Assembly: GCA_008921705.1 (NCBI GenBank)
Contig: VFFE01008914.1
Location: 1,391,200-1,455,199, forward strand
Length of the DNA stretch: 64,000 nt
From: Burhinus oedicnemus
Taxonomy: Eukaryota; Chordata; Aves; Charadriiformes; Burhinidae
Reading direction: 5' to 3'
The translations under genes and the position numbers were made by a program. A model generated the notes under the pieces. It did no database searches. It was not told the origin of the DNA and was given only the letters and a program-made list of their open reading frames with translations. This document shows positions 11,171 through 23,868 of this stretch, piece after piece (position 1 is the first letter of the stretch; the number at the start of each line of letters is the position of its first letter).

Positions 11171-14102
11171 GGGTCTATAAATGCTTTGACTCACCATGTT
11201 GGAATTCATTGTAGCTGCTGCTGTATAAAAGCCTGTCTTTTATTAATAGAAAATAAAGTACAGCCTGGGTAATCTAAAGTTTGACTTGAGGAGTTAATAT
11301 CATGTTTCTGAAAGAAACTGGAAAAAAAAGTAAAGCTATGTGGATGTATGAAAACAGTGTTGTTATTTTGCTTTTGCAGAAAGTGAAGCGGGCAGTGTAG
11401 GTAGATTTATATTACCGTACCCTTCCCCAAAGGTCAGATAACACAGACCAATTTGTGTTACACTGCTGAGAGCCAGCTGCCTCTGGAGCTAAGCTGAACA
11501 TCCACACCAGACAGTGTTTTTCCCTGGATCTTCTTCAGACTTGTGTGGTGTCCATGGGATCCTCACTTATATATATACCTTGTTTCTGTGGACTGGTGGG
11601 GTTTTGGGGGGTAAGCAGGGGGCATTCTGTTAAAGGTTTCCAAAACAGTGTGGAACTACATGCCCTGAGACTGTGGTGGGTGTGAGACCATGTGGAATGT
11701 CTAGGACTGCAAAATCTGCTGGGGTAATGCTAGAGGGCTGTGTGGGGAGAAAGAAGCCAAGCCTGGTGCGTACTGACACTTAGGAGCTCTCACTAAGGTC
11801 AGCTATCCACCAGACTGTCTATGAATTTTCACTTGGAGAGAGCTAGTTGGGGGAGTCCACAACAGAGCCAGGGAACAAGTTAACAGTTAAGCAGCGTGGC
11901 CAGAGACTCACTGTCCAAGGTCATTTCATGATCCTCTATTATTTGTCAGTAGATACATATCCAGGGAGTATTTCAAGGCTCCTGACAGTCCATGCTCCTG
12001 ATCCCTCATCCCCCTGCTGGCAATTCTTTGATCAGCAAGGGAAATAATTTCCATGTCCATTACAAGAACCAAAACTCAACTCCACAACACTTCTAGAAAA
12101 ACATACTCTGTGTTGATTTGGTAATTATGAATATTACTTCACCTCAAACCTGAAATTCTGGAAGGAAAACCTAAGGTTATTCCTGAAGGCTACCAATAGC
12201 CTATGGTTACTCCTCCACTCCTTCTCTCCTCCGCTCTGCAATCCACGCAGATCTCTTTGAAGGCAATATAGACAAGGAACTCAGACATCCTTGTGTCCTT
12301 CCTTCATCTTCTCCCCGCCACTGTGCATGACTGAAAAAGGTCTGGTTATGCCTAGCAGACATTGGAGAAGACAGATTATGTTCATTGGGTCCCCAGTCAG
12401 CATTTCAGTCATGGGTCCATAGATTTTGGGGTGTTACGTATTGTGAATCACTTCTTAATCACAGATGCTACTTCTGTGTTTCCCTCTGGTTCTTGTCTGC
12501 AAGAATCACAAAGAGTTTGTCTCATTATCTTCCACTCATGTCAGATCTACTGAATGTGGCTCATTGAGACCTAAATGTATTTCAGGTTTCACAGGTGGAA
12601 TTGCCGAAAGCGTGTAGTGGGGGCTTGACTCTGCTTCTGTGGAAGTCAATAACAGTTTCACAGTTGACTTCACTTGAAAGAGAGCTCAAGCCAAAGCTCA
12701 ATGTTTTTGAACACCATAACCTACCTGTTTAAATTCCTCCACTCTTTCTTCATGAACTTGGTTTTCATAATAGTTTTCCTTCTTCCTCTGGGAAGACACT
12801 ACCTACCATCTTTGTGAAATATTATAACAAAACAATTTAAAAAATAATGATGTCTGTGTCCTTTTATCACCACTTCAATCTCTAAATGATTTCTGCTATC
12901 TCTTGAAGTCTGTGCTGTCTCATAATATTATGCCTTGTCATTGGTTTATTTTGTTACTTCTCTAAGTATGTAAAGACATATATTAATATAATCATCTTCA
13001 TACTTTGGAGTGCTTACTACCGAGCTATTTGGAAACCAAACCAAAATACAATCATAATGAATTGAATATTTAAGAAAAATTCTTGATAGACTAAAATAGC
13101 AGTGTTGCAGGATTCGTTCACATGGCTTCTAGCATCACGCTAAAAGCAAGAAGACATGCAACATTCATTTTCTCGTGTAAACTAGAGCACAAAAATGCCC
13201 CTTTAGTTGCACTAGTGACTAAATTAATACTGGCTGAAAGCTGTGTTACTTTTTGCATTAAGTGATAAATAGCTAAACATAGTTCAGGTACATTCACAGT
13301 TCTTCTGTTGCACAGAAAATATTATGTCATAACCCTTAAATTTTTCTTATGGGTCTCCTGAGAGTCAGTAAGAACAGCCTGAATATAGCCCGAGCCAAAC
13401 TGCCCGGGAAATCATATAGGCAAGCGCTCTGTGTTGCTGTCCATTGGTCAAATCGTAGAAAGAGACTGAAACAGCTGAGCTCGTGTTCGTGGCCAATATG
13501 GAAGCTTCTCTCCTCTTCACCCCCTGCAGCAGCTCGTGCCCCATGGTTTAGCTGTTAGATTTCAGATAAGCCTTTTGATGTGGACGTTACAGCTGTTGCT
13601 ATTTAACTGAAAAACCAATTGGATTAATTACTTAATATATTTGATACTTAATGCATTACTTAACATATTGTGAGTGAGTAGCTCACCACAGCTGAACCTG
13701 TCTGAAGTCTGGGTCTTGAAACCAAGGCAGGAGAAGGACCAGAAGGTCTTTGATGGGTTAGGGGGTGGTGCACTCATGTTGAGGTTCAGTGTGCCCACAG
13801 GACTCAACCTTCTGCGTTGTGCTGATGCCTGGCATCTAGCACCTTAGTGACACAAGACACAAATTTTTCAGTGAATTGGAAGAGACGAGCTGAAAGACCC
13901 AACGTCAAACTTCCCTTTTATTCAGCTCAAAGTCACCATGACAGATGGAAGGGTTCAGCTTGAGCAGAGAGACAGCTTTGCCTTGTCCCAGGTGGAAACA
14001 GAGACTCAGATCTAATGGATGGAAATCACTGAGGTCTTTGGACTGGTCCAGACTAAGAAGGAAATGGTATAGGTTATGTCAAAGATTCTCTTAAATGGAA
14101 TT
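11171..14102. other. Unique non-coding sequence
   Basis: No gene recognised. A G-rich run at 11598-11622 has three tracts of four or more G. An inverted pair GAAGTCAA (12642-12649) and TTGACTTC (12664-12671) may be a scrap of a very old palindromic repeat. At about 13370-13510 several CpG dinucleotides accompany two CCAAT motifs on opposite strands, discussed in the findings. Nothing supports an exon. Confidence 0.5.
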
Positions 14103-14440
14103 AGAATCATAGAATCATAGAATCACCTAGGTTGGAAAGGACTTTAAGATCATTGAGTCCAATCATAAACCTGACACTGCTAAAACCACCACTAAACCAT
14201 GTTTCTTAACACCACGTCTACCTGTCTTTTAAATACCTCCAGGGATGGCAATTCCACCACTTCCCTGGGCAGCCTGTTCCAATGCTTGATTACCCTTTCG
14301 GTGAAGAAATTTTTCCTAATATCCAATCTAACCCTCCTGTAGTGCAACTTGAGGCCGTTTCCTCTTGTCCTATCCCTTGTTACTTGGGAGATCAACCCCC
14401 ACCTCTCTACAACCTCTTTTCAGGTAGTAATAGAGAGTAT
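14103..14440 (-). mobile_element. CR1 LINE 3' end
   Basis: On the plus strand it begins with about three copies of the AGAATCAT octamer, the inverse of the CR1 ATTCTATG-type tail, followed by the 3' UTR. On the minus strand a 67-codon frame at 14192-14395 encodes the ORF2 C-terminus, with [24 protein letters not shown] and [18 protein letters not shown]. The copy fades near 14440. Together with the copy at 39080 it belongs to one subfamily, judged by nearly the same wording throughout. Confidence 0.95.
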
Positions 14441-16505
14441 TTTCCTCTCCCTGAAATGGAGATGAACTTATTTGAGAGGATTCGTGGGCTCTAGGGTTTC
14501 ACTATGTCCCAAGAGCAAGCCCTGAGACACACACACGTGAAAGTAAAAGGAAGATGAAAAGGCCCGAGGTGCCAAAGATGCTGGCTGAAGATCCATTTGT
14601 ATAGTCGCTTCTGCCTCATTGTCCAGTTCACCCATTATTTCCTAAATACTGCTTTTAAATGCAGCCTTCATGTGGGAGATTCACATTTTTATTTATATAA
14701 ATTTCATTGCTTGTTCAAACATTCAACTGCAGGATCTGTCATCTACTTCCTACTCCAGTGAATTTATACATATATATAAAATACGAGGTAGGATAATTTG
14801 AAGAGGTGAAATTGAGAGAAAATATCTGAAAACATGCCACACCAGTGCATAGGGTGCTCCCATAGAAAGGAGGAGGAATTTGAATTAAAATTAAGGCTTC
14901 TGATCAGAGGAAGAATATGGACCTGACTCTCCCTGAACTACAGAATAGGAAAGTATCATTTTGCCTTGGTTTTCTTCAGAAAATGACCTATTTGGTGCCT
15001 CAGCCAAATTGAGAGCTCAGGATTATAAATAAGGAATAGTAATAGATCTCACTCTTCACCTTAGAATTAAGCATGAATTTTTCAGGACTGATGCATCCTT
15101 CTCTTCAGTATTTCTTCCTGACTATTTTAGTCCTCTCCCTTTTTCATGCACGGTCTTCTTCATATTTCTCCTTAATCTCTTTGTATTTGGAGCAGAGTGG
15201 CCAAAATCAGTTATACAAATATCAACAGGTGTAAATGCCAATAGGTGTCTATATGTCAAAGTTAGCCCCTACATTATTGTTATTATTTTTCAGACAGAGA
15301 AAAATATTCAAGAAAACTTTTAGAAACCAAAATGCTGCCTAGGCAAATCTCAGGAATTCTAGGAAGAACCTCCATTCAGAAGAACAAAACCTCATCCATC
15401 ACTGTGGTGATCTAACTTTTCATAAGTGGTCACTGCACAGGAGATTCAAATGGAATTATAACTTCTTTTTTTCCCTAGATGTCCTGTCTGAGCCACTGTG
15501 CAACAGGTTGCAGAGAGGCTGGAAATTCCCCATTACTTCCATGACAATAGGAGCTGTACTTTGGGCTTATCTAACACCAAAATGCCAAGCCCACAGCAAT
15601 TAATAAAAAAAAATATAATCTAATACTTGTGCATCTCTGACTGATTCCTTGAAATCAGGAGAAATTTAGACCTAAACTTTTTAGTTTCATCAGTTTTCTG
15701 TCTCTGAAATGGGAGTTTGACTTGGATCTTCTTATGAGGACATTGTAAGATGGTATTTATTAACATTTGATCACCGCAGTGATGGAAAAGCTGATGCCAA
15801 TGACAATTCTGTCTTTAGAAGAGTGTTTAAAACCTTAAAAACAAGTTTTTAAACTCAGTTTCACCCTGTTAGTACTTTCAGCCAAGTTCGATATCCTTGA
15901 CATGCATCCATTTACTGCACTGTGTTATTGCAGGGTGTTACGAGCAGTTGCTGTGCTCCACTCAAGAAGAGGTGGCAATTTGGCACTATAGGTGCCACAG
16001 AGAAGCACTGTAGATTGTAATTACTTCATGTTTGCTTTTGTGTTTTGACACCACCAGGTGAGAGGTGTTGGTGGTGTGCACGGCGTAGTTGTCATTAAAT
16101 ATAGCTGAGCTGAATGTTTGATGAAGTGTAGGGTGGTAGCTGAAGAAAAGATAAAGCAAACTAAGCGTGTAGAGTCAGACCTTTAAAAACAATCTTGATG
16201 TAAACAAGGAGAGGCTTTGTTAGTAGATCAGCAGATTGCAGAACTGTTCAGTCCCCAAACAGTTTGCAATGAAAGCCTTTCATGCTACGCTACTGTAGCA
16301 CGATAATTTTTATCCTACGGTTTTATTGCTGAAGCTGTGATATTATGTGTGTATATGTATGTACCCATACAGGCAAACCTTGTGTAATGAGATTAATGGA
16401 AACAACAATACATATGTTTTCAACATCACGCAGCTGGCAAAAAAATGAAGATTGTGTCTAGAAATGCATTAGGTCTACAAAAATAGATTAATTTTTGGAG
16501 CATTT
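14441..16505. other. Unique non-coding sequence
   Basis: No gene or named repeat seen. A TA-rich patch (TACATATATATAAAATACG) lies near 14767-14785. The end of the segment, from about 16260, becomes AT-rich with homeodomain-like words. Frames are short. Confidence 0.55.
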
Positions 16506-16546
16506 ATTGTTGTTGTTATTATTATTATTGTTATTATTTTTATTTC
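16506..16546. repeat. TTG/TTA microsatellite
   Basis: TTGTTGTTGTTATTATTATT followed by further TTG/TTA/TTT units. It is short and interrupted, so probably old. Confidence 0.9.
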
Positions 16547-19301
16547 TAAGCCTTACTAGACTGCATTCTTTCAGATAAAAACATGCATATCAGCTTTGTA
16601 GTTTGATTGCCTTATGGGCATAAAGCTTTGCATATTTACTGCCCATGAATCATACAAGTATGTGAAATCCAGTGAAGATTCAATTTTTCCTGCTAGATGC
16701 ACCTCTAGCCGTTTAATTAAAATATGTATTATTAATAAAACTAGATTTAAGTCATATTTTTTACAGATATGACTGAAACATTAAGGGCAAATTGTTTCGT
16801 ACTTTCATAGTAATTTGCTTTTAATGTTTTGTGCCTTAATCAAGGTAATCCTAGGATAAGGTTTGTAGTGCTTGTGACTTCATGACGTTTAAGTTACAGA
16901 AAACAGATTTAAGAGTGTTCCAAAACAAAGTCACGTTTACTTATGAAATTAGCTCCAAATTTTTGCTGCAGAGGGAACCCTACGCAACAGCAAGACGCAA
17001 TAAAATGTACCTTTTTAGAAAACTGTGCTTGGTGCACAGATTGCAATCTATTATATCCATCTTCACTAAATATGTGTCAGGTTATTGTTTTATTCCAACT
17101 ATTGTGAAGCCTTTAGATGTCACAGTTGCCCTGTTCACCCATCTTCCGTTCTGTGGTAAATTTTCCTAGCTCTCCTGTAAGGGACTGTACGTAGCAATAC
17201 TGGTAGCTGCGGTGTAACTCATTTACGCATACCTGTTGGGAAACGATCAATAATGCTTTCTGCTTCATCGTATCCTGCCTACCATTTAATTCTGCAAATG
17301 TGTGGCTGTTTGTGTCTAATGGACCTTTTGGCCGCAACAAGCTTATTAATTACCTTTAAGAAAGATTTTAGTTTTTAATTTTAACTCAACTCCTGAGTTA
17401 TATTATAAGCCTAATGGAAGTGTGAACAGCAGGAATTTGAGAGGCTATCTTCCCTGAGAAGGGTGTAAAATGTAAAGCATATCACTCAATTGTGATGAAA
17501 AATTTCTGATATGAAAGTCTTGAGTTTATTTGCCAATTAGAGAGGAAGCAGTGATAGTGAATAAGGGGAAGAATTTATGTTTTACATTCAATTAACTTTT
17601 TTTTTGGCCTGTGAAGGATCACTGTATCTCTGTGGACAAGTCTGTTGGAATCCCTGGTTTATTATTTCATTCCATATTACTGAAATTAGTACACAGCAGC
17701 AAGTTTCCTTGACATTACAGGTGTACATAACAAGTTGACAGTTGAGAAAAAACACAGGGAAATCTGTGAGAGGTCTCCAGAGAGGAAACCACAGGTCTGT
17801 CATGAGACCAACCTCCAGAGAACTCATGAAAACTACGGGAGAGGATTCCAATTTTATTTCAATTTAGCACCAGATTTTAATACTATCAGGAAAAAAAAAG
17901 TAAATGTTTGCAGCAAAAATGCAACCAATTTTTAGAAGTCAAGTACAGGAAAATTATTTGTATTCGAAAGTATGCCTTTGCCACATAGTTATATCTGCTT
18001 ATAGAAAGTACACCTTATACTTTCCATATACTAATGTGTTGCTGATCTTCATAATTGTTCTCTTTACTCTTACCATTTAAAGGATAATTTGACAATATGG
18101 CCTATACCAAATAAAAATAACATATATTAGTATAAGGAATAAAAATGGTTTAAAAAATCTTGACTCATACCTTTTAATAAAAAGCAAAGGTTTGCTGAAA
18201 TACCCACTTAGTACAAACCAGAACAAAATGGCACATGTATTTTCTTTTTGTTTGCCTACTTGGTTTTTGAACCTTCAAGGGTCTCACATTCAAACTTTTC
18301 TATATAATTTTCTGTATAATTAGGAGAACATTTATGTCAGAAAAGGAAAATCAAGATTCCCCTCTAATGACTTCTGAAACTGGGGCTTTAAGAAAAACTG
18401 ACAATAACATTTTAAGAATAGCAGTGCTGGCCTGACTGACAGATCTCTGGCCAAAGACTCATTTCTGTAAATGAAAAGAGAGTATGCACTCTCTCTATGG
18501 ATAAAACATTACAAAATTACAGATACCACAAAGACAAAATGTATTCAGGAGTACCAATTTGATTTGTTACTGGCAAATTGTTCTTTGCTGTGGGCAGTCA
18601 CACAGTAAAAAAGCAAGACATAGTCTTGGAAATTTAAAACTGTGGTGCAAATTAATCATAATCAGTGGCATTATAATGATACATATCTGTTGTATAACTG
18701 TATGCTCTGTTATCTTAACACTACCAAAAATAAGTTTAACATATTTTGTCAAAAAAAAATACTAATATATTTCCTCAACTGAATTGTTTATAATAATATA
18801 TATAGAACCTGTTGCATTTGCATAATATACTGCATAAATACCATACCCACTACATAAATATCATAAATTATATTCCGAAACATATATTCTAAAATGTGTA
18901 TTCTAAATTCAGAAGACATTTAGCTTGTCATACTTTTAGCTGTCTTTTCTGTGTTTCTGTGTTTGAATGATTAAGTTGAACTCTCATGATTGCTAAAAGA
19001 TGGTGAAAATTAAACTCGCATGCCTAACACCTTTTGGGAAATTTTAAAATAAATCTTTCATAAACATTCATTTTAGAAATTTGTTCTCATATGGTTTTGC
19101 AAAGCAAAGTTCTGTTTCATTTTTACTTCCTATTGCAACAAAAACTCTTTAGAATGGACTTATTTGTTTAGAGTACAGAAATGACATATTCCTGATTCAA
19201 CAATCACCCCTAAAAAATCTACATTACTCTTTTAGTAGTAGTACCTAAATTCAAAATTGGATCAACTCACAAATATTTGTGATATGATTGAGGACATTGG
19301 T
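16547..19301. other. AT-rich unique sequence
   Basis: No gene recognised in about 2.7 kb. The 16560-17350 part has TTAATTAA-type and ATTAATAA words and low CpG. It could be conserved non-coding DNA, but that cannot be judged without an alignment. Bases 17960-18900 are especially AT-rich, with simple TATA and AATAA runs. Confidence 0.5.
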
Positions 19302-19321
19302 TAAACAAACAAACAAACAAG
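19302..19321. repeat. AAAC microsatellite
   Basis: Five AAAC-type units in a row with no interruption, directly after GGTT. No SINE body is seen in front of it. Confidence 0.92.
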
Positions 19322-22300
19322 TTAAATTCATCATATATGTTGTTTTGTAATTAATTACTCATCTAAGCCTACTTTGTACATGATTTGTCATGGTTTGAAT
19401 TACCGTAGGAACTTCAGACCTTTGGTGCAAAGCAGTGAAAATGTTATTTTCCTACCAAATGCAGCCTTGAAAATGCAAAGAAATAAGAGAGAAATCCACA
19501 ACATCAAAAAGAAATTATGCTATTGCAATCACACCTATCAGACAATGATTTTCCTTTTCTATTGATTTCTGCACTGGTTTAGAAGAGGCATCATATTTCA
19601 GGTGTCCCTACAGTTGACATTTTCCAGTGTCAAATATACCTAAGAATTTAATTTCATATCAAGATTTGTCCCTAGCAGTAGAACTGGAAATACAATACTA
19701 TTTTACGGAATGTGAATAAGGCACAATTATTAAATCAAACTACTGTTTATAACTTCATGCATTGACTTTGCTTACTGATTTAGTTCCAGATTTTGGAAAT
19801 TCTTTCACCTCAGCACCGCTATTTTACAATTGGTCTTACTGCTATTCTGTTTTTTGGTGCAAGTATGATTCTACTTATCTGTATAATTCACCATTCTGTT
19901 ATCAGGAACCTTAGAAGAATGAACTCTTAAAATGCCCAGTATTCTGATTAAAGCTATGCAGACAAGATATTTCACCTTTAATATGACTGTTAGATTAGCA
20001 AATCTGTTTAATTCTTGCTGTTTTCTCCATTAATATTACTCCAGTACTTTTGTAAAGAAAAACCATGTTTGATGTTTAATTTCTGTTTCTACGTTGTTTA
20101 GCCTAACTACATGGGAAAGTGTTATTAAGAGCTACCACAGCGAAGAATAACTGAAAATACTAAAATGACACTTATATACATGGTGAATAATGACTATTTC
20201 TTCTCCAAATGTTATATATTTTTTAATAGCTGCTAATAGCTGAAATAGAAGGTGACAGTTGGACAGGCAAGCAGAGAGACAGCAAGTGCAATTTGGTAAA
20301 AGAACTTGGACAGGATTCATCTAACCAACCCCAGATGTCTACACCTGAATAGTCCTTCCTAGAGCCAATGGAAAGAAAGAAAAAATGTACTTCCAGGGTG
20401 AGATTAATTTCATCCTAAAGTAGACATCTAGGGTAGGTCAGATGAGCAATGCCCTAGAATGTCTTATTTAGATGCTTTTTTGTAGACACCTACATAGTAG
20501 ACATGTAGAGCCAGATGGAAATGATATCCTCCCTTCTGTTCATATGGGATGGTAAAATCTCTATTTCATTCAATGTTTTTCTACATCTTCTTTTACTCTG
20601 AAAAAGGGACAATCAGTCAGTTTCTCTCACTACAGTCATTCACCTCCGGAAAAGCCAGAGTGAGCAGCTGCAGAGAAAAAGTTTGCTGGGACTGAGAAAA
20701 GTCCACTGAAGTCTTATGAAACAGGAGCAGATATCTCCTGTGTTTTGTTTTTACTGCAATAGTCCCTGTAGTTCACTTCTCTTTAAGCAGTGCACTGTTT
20801 AGAAGACAGACTTCACCACTAAGTTGGCTGGCCAGAAGGATTATACCGTGGGTCACAGGAGTAAAGTGGTATTGGTTATTCATGTTTAGCAAGCGGAAGG
20901 CATTTGCCTGTTGCTAAAGAGGTGTCCGCTGTTTTTACTGATCACACGATGGTATTGGCAATGAGCGCACCAATCAATACACACACTATTCCTCCTTGTA
21001 CAGCAAATTTTATTGCACTGCTGGTATTTTTGACCTCTGGGAGTGAACTCAATGCTTTTGGTGGGTCCATGGGGAAAGCATATTTCTAAAGTGCTGCACT
21101 AATTCACTGCAGGAACAACTTTCTGCTCTAATAGAACATACTTTTGGTAAAATCAAAGAGTCTCTGCTCCGAACATCCATGCATAAAAGAAAACAAATTG
21201 CTCCATCAATAGTGGAACTAATGAGTATATTTTCCATTGGACTGTTTTCTGTGCACCCCATACCTTTCTACTACAATACTCTTCATCCAGGTGACACTCT
21301 CACCGTAATGCCTTGTCTGTCCCTCATACCATGACAGCTCTAGAGTACTCCCAGTTGCTTATTGTGCCGAGCCCCTTCACTTTGTGAATTGTCCCATAAC
21401 CCCTGCTGCAGAGCAGAAGGTGACATCCCTCAGCTGTTTGTCTGGAGCATACATTCATGCTTGTTCACCCACCAAAAATAAGGTACCTGTGGCTTTGCCT
21501 GTTCCTCTGCTGGAGAATTCCTCTGTTACTTCTACCTCTCCTTTCTCACTGTGTGAAAACCAACATATTCTTTGCATGTTTTTACATATTTGGACTTAGA
21601 TTCAAATGCCAGTGGCCAATAGAAGGACAGATTTTAGATTAATATATAGCAAAGAGTCCTCCTGGAAGAATGGGCAGGGCAATGGGACAGAGCTCTGTGG
21701 GATATTTGTCTGGTTACCAGCTTTTCATCTTTTCTTGTCATTCTCTTCTACAGAGCTCATTTGGCAACTATCTCTTCCCAGTCATTGACTCAAGAGAAAC
21801 AGCTTTTCATGGGCTGACAGACCATACAATGGTTTAGTCTTAAGATGCTGAGTACAGCAATTTCAAGAACTAGTCACTAGGGATATACTTGTCTTTATTT
21901 AGGCTGCAGGGTCATGGAAGCATCATGAAGTCAAGCATGCTCGTTAATGGGATTCATCTGACCCAAGTTAGATATCTGCGGAAGAGATACATACATATGA
22001 GATAGTGACTGCAGGCTTCCCATATGTGGAAATAAAGCAGTGTGATTCATTTTATTCTAATGCCAGCATCAAAACTTATCTGATGTATAAATGCCTGGAA
22101 GTACCTTTTTTATACTACTGACTCTGAAGTGCCACTGAAGGTCACTTATAAATTTAGGTGGCATGAATTCAATCCTGAATGCCTCCACTTCTTGGATAGG
22201 CAGCCTACACTGAGCCTAAGCTCAGGCCACATGAGTCTCATTTGTCTTTGTAGCAGGTGACACTGGGGAACTCTTAGGAAGAAACCCCAGCCAATTTATC

Positions 22301-22358
22301 TGACTAGTGTTGGCCAGGTACCATCTCCAACCTTGAAATCACTACTGAGAAGCAGAAC
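19322..22358. other. Unique non-coding sequence
   Basis: No established gene. A 42-codon minus-strand frame at 20942-21070 is noted in the findings because its second half is strongly hydrophobic. It has no family match I can name. The rest shows short frames only. Confidence 0.5.
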
Positions 22359-22605
22359 CACAGAATCATACAGTCATTTAGGTTGGAAGGGAGCCCACAA
22401 GAACATCTAGTTCTAACCCCCTGCTCATCAGGGTCACCTAGATCAGGTTGCCCAACGCCATATCCGGGCAGGTTGTGAGTATCTCCACAGATGGAGACTT
22501 CACAACACCCTGGGGAACCTGTGCCAGTGTTTGACCATCCTTACAGTAAAAAACTGTTTTCTTCTGTTCAGAAGCAGTATCTGTGCCACAATTCTGTCTG
22601 ACAAA
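22359..22605 (-). mobile_element. CR1 LINE 3' fragment
   Basis: Plus-strand reading starts at CCACAGAATCATACAGTCAT, then TTTAGGTTGGAAGGGA, then the CR1 3'-UTR and ORF2-terminal sequence (GGAGACTTCACAACACCCTG, CAGTGTTTGACCATCC, TTCTGTTCAGA). The coding part is broken by substitutions and probable deletions after 22550, so the upper border is approximate. It is an older copy than those at 41593 or 56488. Confidence 0.88.
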
Positions 22606-23235
22606 TGAAACTAAGAAAACCGGTTCACAGGCATTAAAGGCTTTGTGAGTTAGTTTAGATCTATAATAATGGCGATTGATATACATATGCATCAATATAT
22701 AAATTTAAACATATTATATCTGATATGCATATGAATAAACATACATATAAAATCTACCTCTTTAGGATGTCATGGTTTATATACAGCATCTTAGAAAGCT
22801 ACAACTTGTTTTAATTCTCAGACTTAGCTTAGCTTAAGTCAAACCCAGACCTTCCTGCATTTCTCTGAATGTAACTAAAATGCATGTAAAATATTTCCTA
22901 TTGATAAACTGTATCCAATATGACTAGATATTTAGGATTGAAGGTACCATAGGCAATGCATATTTGATAACAGAGCTGACACTGTGTCCAGAATACATAT
23001 GATATTGGAAATGAAGGTCACTAGCAGCTCTGTTTCAAATCTATGTGAATTGTTATGTATCAGGGTACTGTAGTGAACCACTCAGCTCAGATTGTCAGAT
23101 AGTTCCCCATATTTAACTGAATTATGTCTCCTGGTTTGATCCTGATCCTTATTTGATCCCTTTCTTTGGGGTTTGTGAGTCTATGTTTGGAGTACAGGTA
23201 TTGCTTGACAGAGTCAAGCAAAAGATGCATCAAAG
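22606..23235. other. Unique non-coding sequence with TA-rich start
   Basis: Bases 22678-22755 are TA-rich with repeated CATATGCAT-like words (ATATACATATGCATC, GATATGCATATGAAT). The remainder is ordinary unique sequence with no gene seen. Confidence 0.55.
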
Positions 23236-23446
23236 GAAATTCAGGTTACTTATAAGGAAGAAATTCTGCACTATAAGGCTGTGTAATCTCCATTCTTGGA
23301 GATACTTAAAACTTGCCTGGAGCCATAAGTAACCATAACCTGGAGCCTTAAGAGCCATAAGTAACCTGCTGTAACTTTAAAGCTAGCCTTGCTCTGAAAG
23401 AAGGACCGGACTTGTAGAGGTACCTTAAACAGAAGTTATTCTATGA
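23236..23446 (+). mobile_element. Old CR1 3' end with internal duplication
   Basis: Plus-strand sequence contains AAGGAAGAAATTCTGCACTA, AATCTCCATTCTTGGAGATA, AACCTGCTG, GGACTTGTAGAGGTACCTT and a terminal TTATTCTATGAA, the order expected for CR1 ORF2 end, 3' UTR and octamer tail. The 14-base word AGCCATAAGTAACC occurs at 23321-23334 and 23353-23366, a later duplication inside the element. Divergence is high, so this is one of the older copies. Confidence 0.85.
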
Positions 23447-23580
23447 ATTTATATGGGGGAAGGAAGGAATTAGGGACAATAGATATCCCCATCCTCCCTT
23501 GTTTTCACCTTCAAATTCCATCCATCCCCTTCCTTTACAAAGACAGCTGTTTCCAGTGCAAGTGGGCAGGTAAAGGGCTT

Positions 23581-23868
23581 CATAGAATCATAGAATGGTT
23601 TAGGTTGGAAGGGACCTTAAAGATCATCTAGTTTCAACCCCCTTACCATGGGTGAGGGACACCTCCCACTAGACCAGATTGCTCAAAGCCCCATCCAACC
23701 TGGCCTTGAACACTTCCAGGGATGGGGCCTCCACAGCTTCCTTGGGCAACCTGTTCCAGTGCCTCACTACCCTCATAATAAAGAATTTCTTGCTGAGATC
23801 TATTCTAAATCTACCCTCTTCCAGTATGAAGCCATTACCCCTCATTCTATCACTACATGCCCTTGTAC
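23581..23868 (-). mobile_element. CR1 LINE 3' end
   Basis: The copy starts on the plus strand with two inverse octamers (CATAGAATCATAGAATGG) followed by TTTAGGTTGGAAGGGACC. The 3' UTR and ORF2-terminal region then follow (ACCTGGCCTTGAACACTTCC, TTGGGCAACCTGTTCCAGTG). Its wording matches the plus-strand copy at 56488-56774 in inverse orientation, so both belong to the same subfamily. It is truncated near 23868, where similarity stops after CATGCCCTTGTAC. Frames are broken. Confidence 0.95.

Noticed and set aside
12642..12671. Inverted pair GAAGTCAA/TTGACTTC
   Set aside because: It recalls very old palindromic amniote repeats, but only 8-bp arms remain. Too short to call an element.
19302..19321. 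AAAC run as a possible SINE tail
   Set aside because: No SINE body, polymerase III boxes or target duplication could be found upstream.
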